A stretch of DNA of 64,000 nt from Erythrobacter sp. (GTDB taxonomy: Bacteria; Pseudomonadota; Alphaproteobacteria; Sphingomonadales; Sphingomonadaceae), in NCBI GenBank assembly GCA_019739335.1, contig CP073261.1:62001-126000 (forward strand). The letters are read 5' to 3'. This document shows, piece after piece, positions 58,174 through 64,000 of this stretch. Below the pieces are notes generated by a model, which saw only the letters and a program-made list of their open reading frames with translations, did not search any database and was not told the DNA's origin. Both the position numbers and the translations under genes were made by a program. How positions within the stretch are numbered: the first letter of the stretch is position 1; each line of letters starts with the position of its first letter.

Positions 58174-58752
58174 ATGAGCTTGCCCGCTCCTACTCTATTG
58201 CTTGCATCTGCCAGCCCGCGGCGGCGCGAATTGCTCGCGCGGCTGGGGGTGGAGCCTGCTGGCGTGGTGGCAGCCGATATCGACGAAGCCCCGCACAAGG
58301 CCGAACTGCCGCGCGCCTATGCGCAGCGCATGGCGCGAGAGAAGGCTCTGGCGGTAGAGGGCGGCGCGCACTTCGTGCTGGCAGGCGATACGGTAGTCGC
58401 CTGCGGACGACGCATCCTGCCCAAGGCGGAGGACGAGACGACCGCCCGCCAATGCCTCGAACTGCTGAGCGGGCGGCGTCACCGGGTGCTGTCCGCCATT
58501 GCCCTGCGCCATCCCGACGGGACGCTGCGCGAACGGCTGAGCGAGACCCAGCTGAAGTTCAAACGCCTCTCCGATGCCGAACTGGACGCCTACGTCGCCA
58601 GCGGCGAATGGCGCGGCAAGGCGGGCGGTTACGCGATCCAGGGCAAGGCCGAGGCGTTGATTCCGTGGATCCAGGGCAGCCATTCGGGTGTCGTCGGCCT
58701 GCCGCTTTTTGAGACGCGGGCGCTGCTGGTGGCGGCGGGGTTTGATGTCTGA
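58174..58752 (+). CDS. maf: Maf family nucleotide pyrophosphatase
   Basis: 192 aa. LASASPRRRELLARLGV, the LAGDTVVACGRRILPKAED segment and the C-terminal SHSGVVGLPLFETRALL are Maf features. It hydrolyses non-canonical or modified NTPs. The stop overlaps the next gene by 8 bases, indicating coupling with the RNase E/G-like gene. Confidence 0.93.
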   Translation: MSLPAPTLLLASASPRRRELLARLGVEPAGVVAADIDEAPHKAELPRAYAQRMAREKALAVEGGAHFVLAGDTVVACGRRILPKAEDETTARQCLELLSGRRHRVLSAIALRHPDGTLRERLSETQLKFKRLSDAELDAYVASGEWRGKAGGYAIQGKAEALIPWIQGSHSGVVGLPLFETRALLVAAGFDV

Positions 58753-59725
58753 TCGCTGGCTTGTCGAGGAAGGCATCGGCGAGCATCGCGCGATCCGGCT
58801 GACCTATCAGGGGATCGAGGAAGCGCGGGTTTACTGGCCCGGAAGCCAATTGCAGGCCGGTGAAATCGCCGAGGCGCGACTGCGTGAACGGATCGGCGAA
58901 GGCAGCGCGGGCCGGGTCGAATTCCCCAACGGCGAAATGGCTTTCGGCAACCTCATTCCGCGCAATGTCAGCATTGGTGCGACCGTACGGGTGGAAGTGA
59001 CGCGCGAGGCGATGGCCGAACGCGGGCGGCTCAAACTGGCGCAGGCCCGCCGCACCGACAAGGCGCTGCGTGGCGCGCCAACTTTGGCGGAAGCCCTGAT
59101 CTCAGAAGGCAAGCAGGTCGAGATCGTCCGCCGCTTTCCCGATTTCGCTGACTGGGACAACCTGTGGGCAGACGCTGCGCGGCAGCAAATCGATTTTCAC
59201 GGTGGCTCCCTGCTGTTCGCCCTGACCCCGGCGATGACGCTGGTGGATGTTGACGGCGGCCCGCCCGAAGCGATCTATCACAATGCTGTGCCAGTCCTCG
59301 CCCGAGCGCTGCGCCGGTTCGATCTAGGTGGCAACATCGGCGTGGATTTCCCGACGGTGAAGGACAAGTCGGACCGGCAGGCGCTCGACAACAAGCTGGC
59401 CGAATGCCTCCAAGGCTGGCCGCACGAACGCACGGCCATGAACGGGTTTGGCTTTGTGCAGATCGTTGCGCGGCTCACCCGCCCATCTCTCCTGCACCGC
59501 GTGGCTCGCCATCGCAGCACAGCCGCCGCGCGCCTGTTGTTGCGCCGCGCCGAGGGCCTCGAAGGAACGGGGCGCATCGAACTCTCCGCCCATCCTGCCG
59601 TGATCGACCGGCTGACCGAAGACTGGCTGACAGAACTCGCGCGCCGGACGGGGCGTGAAGTGGTGACAAGGGCCGATCCCGGCCTTGCCATCGAGGCACC
59701 GCACGCCCAATTCGTGCCGCGATGA
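58745..59725 (+). CDS. Short RNase E/G-family protein
   Basis: 326 aa from ATG 58745. The N-terminal S1-like part has GRVEFPNGEMAFGNLIP; the catalytic-core equivalent is LVDVDGGPPEAIYHNAVPVL followed by DLGGNIGVDFPTV. The aspartates corresponding to the two catalytic Asp of RNase E are kept, but the N of the usual DVNTG is D here, and no CPxCxG zinc link is visible. It is shorter than RNase G (~490). Activity is unproven. Standard place between maf and yacG. Confidence 0.8.
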   Translation: MSDRWLVEEGIGEHRAIRLTYQGIEEARVYWPGSQLQAGEIAEARLRERIGEGSAGRVEFPNGEMAFGNLIPRNVSIGATVRVEVTREAMAERGRLKLAQARRTDKALRGAPTLAEALISEGKQVEIVRRFPDFADWDNLWADAARQQIDFHGGSLLFALTPAMTLVDVDGGPPEAIYHNAVPVLARALRRFDLGGNIGVDFPTVKDKSDRQALDNKLAECLQGWPHERTAMNGFGFVQIVARLTRPSLLHRVARHRSTAAARLLLRRAEGLEGTGRIELSAHPAVIDRLTEDWLTELARRTGREVVTRADPGLAIEAPHAQFVPR

Positions 59726-59904
59726 GCACCAACCGTCCCTGCCCGATCTGCCGCAAGCCGCGCAGCCAGGAATTCACGCCCTTCTGTTCGAGCCGCTGCC
59801 GCGACCGCGATCTGGCGCAATGGTTCGGCGATGGTTACGCGCTGCCCGGTCCGCCCGCCTATCCCGAAGACATCGGGCCCGAAGATTTCACCAGAGAAGA
59901 TTGA
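59722..59904 (+). CDS. yacG: DNA gyrase inhibitor YacG
   Basis: 60 aa. The C4 zinc site is C7, C10, C22, C26 in CPICRKPRSQEF and FCSSRCRDRDLAQWF. YacG binds GyrB and inhibits gyrase in E. coli. It starts 4 bases before the previous stop (ATGA). Confidence 0.92.
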   Translation: MSTNRPCPICRKPRSQEFTPFCSSRCRDRDLAQWFGDGYALPGPPAYPEDIGPEDFTRED

Positions 59905-59994
59905 ATATCGGCACTTGCCAAGCTGCCTGCGGTTCGCCATAGGCGCGCTTCGCTCGCTCGCCGGGCCACAATTGGTGGTTCGCCGCAGATGCGA

Positions 59995-60070
59995 TGCCTG
60001 GGTAGCTCAGGGGTAGAGCAGACGACTGAAAATCGTCGTGTCGGTGGTTCGAATCCGCCCCCGGGCACCA
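59995..60070 (+). tRNA. tRNA-Phe (GAA)
   Basis: 76 bases with encoded CCA. Acceptor stem TGCCTGG pairs with CCGGGCA, with one T-G wobble; D-arm GTAGCTCAGGGGTAGAGCA; anticodon stem GACGA/TCGTC with loop CTGAAAA, anticodon GAA; T-arm GGTTCGAATCC. tRNA-Phe after yacG is conserved in sphingomonads. No integrase or duplicated 3' end is seen nearby. Confidence 0.97.
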
Positions 60071-60293
60071 TTTCTCCAGTCCAGTTCCAGTTGGTCGCCT
60101 AGGCTGCTCCGCTAGCGATCCAGCGACTGTTTTGAGCTGTCTAAGTGCTTCGGTGCCACCTGCAGCCTGCCGTTCGATTCCGGCGCCTAACCCCCAATCG
60201 TAAATTCGGCGATCCGTGCAATTTAGGGGATTGATCGAACTGGAATCGCGGCGCAAATAGCAGGCCCAAACTCTTGGAGGGGTCAAGAATAAT

Positions 60294-60815
60294 ATGAAGA
60301 TGAAAATTGCGGCTGCGATGCTCATGGCATCGGTCGGCCTTTCGGGTTGCGCGACTGTCCTCAATGGCGTGAACCAGCCAGTCGAATTTGAATCCGATCC
60401 GGCAGGGGCCACGATCGAACTGCTCGATGGCCGCACCTGCACAACGCCTTGCGCATTCGAAATGCGCCGTGGAAATGATACGATGGTGACTTTCAGCCTA
60501 CCCGGCTACGAATCCTCGACCATGTATATCCAGAGCCGCACCGGCGCGGGCGTCGCTGGCAATGCGATTGCCGGTGGCATCATCGGCGGCGTGGTAGATG
60601 CCAGCAATGGCGCTGCCAACAATCTCTATCCCGATCCTGCCTACATCCGCTTGGCCCGCGCTGGCTCGGGCGGTGACGCGGTCTTGCTCGACAAGGATGG
60701 CGAAGTCATCTCCACAGTAGCTGAATACAATGCCACCGTAGCCGAAGACGTGCGTGAAGGCATTGTCGAACAAGGTCTCTACGCTGACGTAGCGGCGGTT
60801 CCTGCAGCCGACTGA
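60294..60815 (+). CDS. Lipoprotein with PEGA-like domain
   Basis: 173 aa. Lipobox VGLSGC (Cys19). Residues ~30-75 (VEFESDPAGATIELLDGRTC, then MVTFSLPGYESSTMYI) fit a PEGA-like surface domain. A glycine-rich stretch (AGNAIAGGIIGGVVD) follows and may be a membrane-insertion segment. GGAGGGG upstream marks the start. Function unknown. A strong terminator follows. Confidence 0.75.
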   Translation: MKMKIAAAMLMASVGLSGCATVLNGVNQPVEFESDPAGATIELLDGRTCTTPCAFEMRRGNDTMVTFSLPGYESSTMYIQSRTGAGVAGNAIAGGIIGGVVDASNGAANNLYPDPAYIRLARAGSGGDAVLLDKDGEVISTVAEYNATVAEDVREGIVEQGLYADVAAVPAAD

Positions 60816-60840
60816 GGATTGCCCTTATAGAACTGAGACA

Positions 60841-60875
60841 CGGGGCTTATCGGGATACTGATAGGCCCCGTTTTT
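60841..60875 (+). terminator. Rho-independent terminator
   Basis: CGGGGCTTATC (60841-60851), loop GGGATACT, GATAGGCCCCG (60860-60870), then TTTTT. One G-T pair in the stem. Confidence 0.93.
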
Positions 60876-60933
60876 CTTGCCTGCCACCCGCCGATCGGCT
60901 CTATTCTCGGAGAAGCTGGGGAGAATAACCAAT

Positions 60934-61572
60934 ATGGCCAATATTTGCGTCGCGCAGCCGCCTGCTCCGAAGGGTGAGCAACTCATGGTCATCGATATGA
61001 TCGATCAGGGCGCGGAATATGCGGGCAAGGGGCATGAAATGATCGACAAGGTGGCGCAGGGTACCAAGGCGGGCGGAATGCTCGCCGCGGGGCAGGCGTT
61101 CCGCCGTTTCGACTGGCTGGCATTCGAGCCCATCAAGAACGGTTCGGGCAATTTGCGCGGAATGGTGGTCAACAAGCGGATGCGGACGATTTTCCAGTTC
61201 ACCAAATCGATCGACAAGCATTCCAGCAAACTCGCAGCTGCAGGCGCTCTGATCGAAGTCGCCAAGGAAATGGACCGCATCCAGAAGGTGATGAATTCCA
61301 ACATCGCCGACAGCGAAAAATACAGCCGTGCCCTGTTGCTTGGCAGCGCCGCGATCCTTCGTAGCGTTACAAGCGTGGTGCCCGGAGCGGTCGAGCTAGC
61401 CTCCACTTCGGCCAGGGGCTACGCTATGCTCTTCTCCGAAATCAGCGGCAGCAAAGCAGGTTACAAGCTTGCCGACCAGCTTGATGGCTTTAGCAAGGAA
61501 ATCACTGCCATCCACAAGAAACAATGGGACGGGGAGACCTGGTACAACGTCATCGAAGCTGCACTCGACTGA
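60934..61572 (+). CDS. Unrecognised helical protein
   Basis: 212 aa from ATG 60934 (frame open upstream to 60877). I do not recognise the family. Features: no signal peptide, no strong TM, mostly helical composition, an Ala-rich central stretch (MLAAGQAFRRFDWLAFEPI, SSKLAAAGALIEVAKEMDR). A hydrophobic stretch near YSRALLLGSAAILRSVTSVV might contact membrane. Terminators on both sides make it a single-gene unit. Confidence 0.6.
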   Translation: MANICVAQPPAPKGEQLMVIDMIDQGAEYAGKGHEMIDKVAQGTKAGGMLAAGQAFRRFDWLAFEPIKNGSGNLRGMVVNKRMRTIFQFTKSIDKHSSKLAAAGALIEVAKEMDRIQKVMNSNIADSEKYSRALLLGSAAILRSVTSVVPGAVELASTSARGYAMLFSEISGSKAGYKLADQLDGFSKEITAIHKKQWDGETWYNVIEAALD

Positions 61573-61582
61573 TTCCGGGAGC

Positions 61583-61637
61583 CGGTCAAAATGCCGGACG
61601 TATCGGCCTGCCTATACGCCCGGCCGGGTTTTTTGAC
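61583..61637. terminator. Bidirectional terminator
   Basis: GCCGGACGTAT (61593-61603) pairs with ATACGCCCGGC (61614-61624), with one mismatch; it is bounded by GGTCAAAA and TTTTTTGACC. Located between two convergent genes. Confidence 0.85.
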
Positions 61638-61651
61638 CCTGCATTGAACAA

Positions 61652-62071
61652 CTACTCGGCAACAACCCGAACAACCGTGGCAACCTCGTCCGGTGTCTCG
61701 CGATCAATGGTCGTCCACACGCCGTCGGCATTGATCGTTTCGTCGTTGCAGCTTTCCTCTTCGCCTTCTTCGGTGGTGCACCACACGTTCGGGCCATCGG
61801 TGCGCCAGGTTCCCGCGCCGGTCGTTCCGTCAGACGAAGTCCAGGTGTAGGTGCCGTCCGCATTGACGACTTCGGTCAGCACGGTGCCATCGGCCAGCGT
61901 GACTTCATAGGTACCCTCTGCCGGTTGTCCGTCCGCAGCGAGCTGGACTTCAGCGGCGGCGGGAACGGCAGCCGCTGCTTCTGTTTCGGCCGGAGCCTCT
62001 GTTGCTTCCTCGGAATTGCACGCAGCAAGCGCAAGGCTGGCAACAGCAGCGATTATCAGCGATTTTTTCAT
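61652..62071 (-). CDS. Small acidic lipoprotein
   Basis: 139 aa. Lipobox LALAAC (Cys18), then a Glu/Ala-rich linker and a compact C-terminal domain (GTYTWTSSDGTTGAGTWRTD) of beta character, rich in Thr/Gly/Asp, with two cysteines (VWCTTEEGEEESC). No family recognised. It diverges from purC by 218 bases. Confidence 0.7.
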   Translation of the reverse strand: MKKSLIIAAVASLALAACNSEEATEAPAETEAAAAVPAAAEVQLAADGQPAEGTYEVTLADGTVLTEVVNADGTYTWTSSDGTTGAGTWRTDGPNVWCTTEEGEEESCNDETINADGVWTTIDRETPDEVATVVRVVAE

Positions 62072-62150
62072 TGGTGGTCCTTCCCCAAAACGCGACCCGC
62101 TGCGGGAGTATCAGGGCCCGGAAAGCGGGCAAGCGAAATCGGCAGTGCGA

Positions 62151-62179
62151 TTGCCCTTCGCTGCACCCTCGTGTATAGG
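62151..62179 (+). promoter_or_regulatory. Probable sigma70-type promoter of purC
   Basis: TTGCCC (62151-62156), 17-base spacer, TATAGG (62174-62179). The start of transcription would fall near 62186, giving a ~104-base leader before the purC ATG. Confidence 0.5.
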
Positions 62180-62188
62180 CCCGCTGAA

Positions 62189-62240
62189 CGCCCCGGCCCA
62201 TGCGACGCGCCCAGCTTCGCACGCGCCGGGGCGCCGTGTT
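62189..62240 (+). promoter_or_regulatory. Structured leader / attenuator-like hairpin of purC
   Basis: CGCCCCGGC (62189-62197) pairs perfectly with GCCGGGGCG (62225-62233); inside it TGCGA (62201-62205) pairs with TCGCA (62217-62221). The stem is followed by CCGTGTTTTC. It looks like a terminator or regulatory leader. Confidence 0.55.
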
Positions 62241-62289
62241 TTCAAATTTGGTTTCCAGATGCGCCAGCATCCGCATGAAAGGTTCGCCG

Positions 62290-63099
62290 ATGTCCCGCCG
62301 CCGCCAGATCTACGAAGGCAAGGCCAAGATCCTCTACGAAGGCCCCGAACCCGGCACGATCATCCAGTATTTCAAGGACGATGCCACCGCCTTCAATGCC
62401 CAGAAGAAGGGCACGATCAACGGCAAGGGCGTGATCAACAACCGCATCAGCGAGCATGTTTTCACGCGGCTGGCGCACATCGGCATTCCCACCCACTTCA
62501 TCCGCCGCCTGAACATGCGCGAGCAGCTCGTGCGGCAGGTTGAGATCATCCCGCTCGAAGTGGTGGTGCGCAATGTCGCCGCCGGGTCGATCAGCAAGCG
62601 CCTCGGCATCGAGGAAGGCGAAATGCTGCCCCACACGCTGATCGAGTACTACCTGAAGTCCGATGAATTGGGCGACCCGATGGTGGCCGAAGAGCATATC
62701 GCCGCCTTCAACTGGGCCAGCCACGAGGAAATGCAGGATATCGCCGCGATGGCGATCCGCATCAACGATTTCATGTGCGGTATGTTCGCCGCGATCGATA
62801 TCCGGCTGGTCGATTTCAAGCTGGAATTCGGGCGCATTTACGATGGCGATTACAGCCGCGTGATCCTGGCCGACGAGATCAGCCCGGACAACTGCCGTCT
62901 GTGGGACTTTCACACGGGTGAAAAGCTGGACAAGGATCGCTTCCGCCGTGATCTTGGTGGCGAGCAGGAAGCCTACCAGGAAGTCGCCCGCCGCCTCGGC
63001 CTGCTGCAAAAGGACGACGACAGCGGTCCCGGTGACGTGCTCGACATGAGTGCGCACCGCTCGCGCTTGCGGCAAAGCACGCCGAAACCCAAAAAGTAG
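62290..63099 (+). CDS. purC: Phosphoribosylaminoimidazole-succinocarboxamide synthase
   Basis: 269 aa from ATG 62290 (frame open upstream). [40 protein letters not shown] and the [14 protein letters not shown] [16 protein letters not shown] are SAICAR-synthase features. It joins aspartate to CAIR in purine synthesis. The tail after the conserved fold is ~25 residues longer than the usual enzyme. Preceded by a structured leader. Confidence 0.96.
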   Translation: MSRRRQIYEGKAKILYEGPEPGTIIQYFKDDATAFNAQKKGTINGKGVINNRISEHVFTRLAHIGIPTHFIRRLNMREQLVRQVEIIPLEVVVRNVAAGSISKRLGIEEGEMLPHTLIEYYLKSDELGDPMVAEEHIAAFNWASHEEMQDIAAMAIRINDFMCGMFAAIDIRLVDFKLEFGRIYDGDYSRVILADEISPDNCRLWDFHTGEKLDKDRFRRDLGGEQEAYQEVARRLGLLQKDDDSGPGDVLDMSAHRSRLRQSTPKPKK

Positions 63100-63236
63100 C
63101 GCTATTTCGGGCGTATATGGGCCAAAGCCCGGTTGCGCCTGAGGTTCCCGCTTGCCATAACGTCGGTCATGCTCGCAGGACCGCGCCTTTCCGTGCGCCT
63201 TTTCTCCCGTAGATCATTCCAGAGGGGACACGTTTC

Positions 63237-64000
63237 ATGACCATCCGCCGCACCATCGCCACCGGCATTTCCGCCGCCACTCTCGCCCTGTCGCTCGCGC
63301 TCGCCGCGCCCGCGCTGGCGCAGCAGGGGCCGGTCGAAGGATGGGGGCTGGAAGCAACCGATGTCGTGCCCGATCCCTCGATTATATACGGCACGCTGGA
63401 AAACGGCATGAAATACGCCATTCGCCAGAACGATACCCCCGATGGCGCGGCATCCTTCCGGATGCACTTCGATTTCGGATCGATGGGTGAAGCGGACGAC
63501 GAACAGGGTCTCGCCCACTTCATCGAACATATGGCTTTCAACGGTTCGACGAATGTACCCGAAGGGGAAATGATCCCCCTGCTTGAGCGGCTTGGCCTTG
63601 CCTTCGGGCCGGACACCAATGCCTACACCAGCTTCGATGAAACGGTGTACATGCTCGATGTCCCCAATGCCAACGAGGAAGGGCTCGAAACAGCGCTGTT
63701 CCTGCTGCGCGAGACCGCCAGCGAACTGACCTTTACCCCCGAAGCAGTCGATCGGGAGCGGGAAATCCTTGTCAGCGAACGCCGGGTGCGCGATTCCGCA
63801 GGACTGCGCAATTTCCGTGACCTGTTCGATTTCCGCGTGCCCGATACGCTCTATGAAACCCGCTTCCCGATCGGGCTCGACTCGGTGCTTCGCGAAGCTC
63901 CCGCGGATCGGCTGCGCAACCTCTACTATCGCTTTTACCGCCCCGAAAACGCCACCCTGATCGCCGTCGGCGATTTCGATGTGGCAGAGATGGAAGCGGC
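63237..64000 (+). CDS. M16-family zinc peptidase, N-terminal part
   Basis: At least 254 aa; runs off the right edge. Signal peptide residues ~1-29 (APALAQQ). HFIEH (H94, E97, H98) is the inverted zinc motif; the E near 174 (DREREIL) is likely the third ligand; FGPDTNAYTSFDETVY is conserved in periplasmic M16 peptidases (PqqL/YddC-like). AGAGGGG precedes the ATG. Confidence 0.93.
   Translation, partial: MTIRRTIATGISAATLALSLALAAPALAQQGPVEGWGLEATDVVPDPSIIYGTLENGMKYAIRQNDTPDGAASFRMHFDFGSMGEADDEQGLAHFIEHMAFNGSTNVPEGEMIPLLERLGLAFGPDTNAYTSFDETVYMLDVPNANEEGLETALFLLRETASELTFTPEAVDREREILVSERRVRDSAGLRNFRDLFDFRVPDTLYETRFPIGLDSVLREAPADRLRNLYYRFYRPENATLIAVGDFDVAEMEA

Noticed and set aside
60071..60293. 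Possible genomic island insertion next to tRNA-Phe
   Set aside because: No integrase, no duplicated tRNA 3' end and no shift to foreign-looking genes was visible.

Overview
The window is high-GC, gene-dense bacterial chromosome. Gene content and order point to Alphaproteobacteria, order Sphingomonadales, most likely Erythrobacteraceae. The grounds are the pckA / chvI-chvG / short hprK / rapZ / EIIA / HPr block, the hisG-hisD-nusB-thiL-hppA block, the infA-maf-RNase E/G-yacG-tRNA-Phe block, and several palindromic intergenic repeats common in sphingomonads. The family assignment rests on recognition, not on a search. I see no phage, insertion sequence, integrase, CRISPR array or rRNA. No gene-free gap reaches 300 bases; the longest are about 210-230 bases (177-403, 8384-8599, 57702-57911, 60071-60293, 62072-62289).

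Layout. 1-4.9 kb: pckA start (minus strand), then the ChvI/ChvG envelope-stress two-component system and the regulatory PTS (HprK, RapZ, EIIA, HPr). 4.9-11.2 kb: RNA methyltransferase, META lipoprotein, an SH3-like lipoprotein with RmuC, formate-THF ligase, a DUF1622 membrane protein and a Cys-rich copper-binding protein. 11.2-15.5 kb: def, recR, fmt, truA and an MDR-family oxidoreductase, with truA flanked by two copies of one palindromic repeat. 15.6-24 kb: bifunctional penicillin-binding protein, a DUF6152 / SMP-30-like pair, a leishmanolysin-like metalloprotease with a polyglycine tract, an M28 peptidase and a CobS-type AAA+ protein. 24-33.4 kb: an accessory detoxification zone holding five glutathione-S-transferase-like genes, two VOC proteins, DUF1428, a RibD-C reductase, an MpaB-like oxygenase, an HxlR regulator, a J-domain protein, BolA and pirin. 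33.4-36 kb: FKBP isomerase, alpha/beta hydrolase, DUF2332. 36-41.8 kb: hisG, hisD, nusB, thiL and the H+-pyrophosphatase hppA, closed by a strong terminator. 41.9-46.5 kb: a GNAT/CelD-like transferase overlapping a JmjC/cupin-like gene, then a thioesterase and a serine beta-lactamase-family lipoprotein. 46.5-54.8 kb: universal stress protein with an FNR-type box, uvrC, APC permease, animal-type haem peroxidase, HI0933 flavoprotein and a diguanylate cyclase. 54.8-60.1 kb: a TonB receptor with an unusual Gly-rich insert, then infA-maf-RNase E/G-like-yacG-tRNA-Phe. 60.3-64 kb: a PEGA-like lipoprotein, an unrecognised protein, a small lipoprotein, purC with a structured leader, and the start of an M16 peptidase.

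Working together: the first block links carbon/phosphate signalling (PTS phosphorelay, RapZ, PEP carboxykinase) to envelope sensing by ChvG/ChvI. The 24-33 kb zone looks like a collection of enzymes acting on electrophiles and aldehydes. The least explained unit is the co-translated GNAT/CelD-like plus JmjC-like pair at 41.9-44.0 kb. Other unusual points are a 13-codon leader ORF whose stop overlaps the start of a GST gene, the polyglycine metalloprotease, and the Cys/Gly-rich insert of the TonB receptor.
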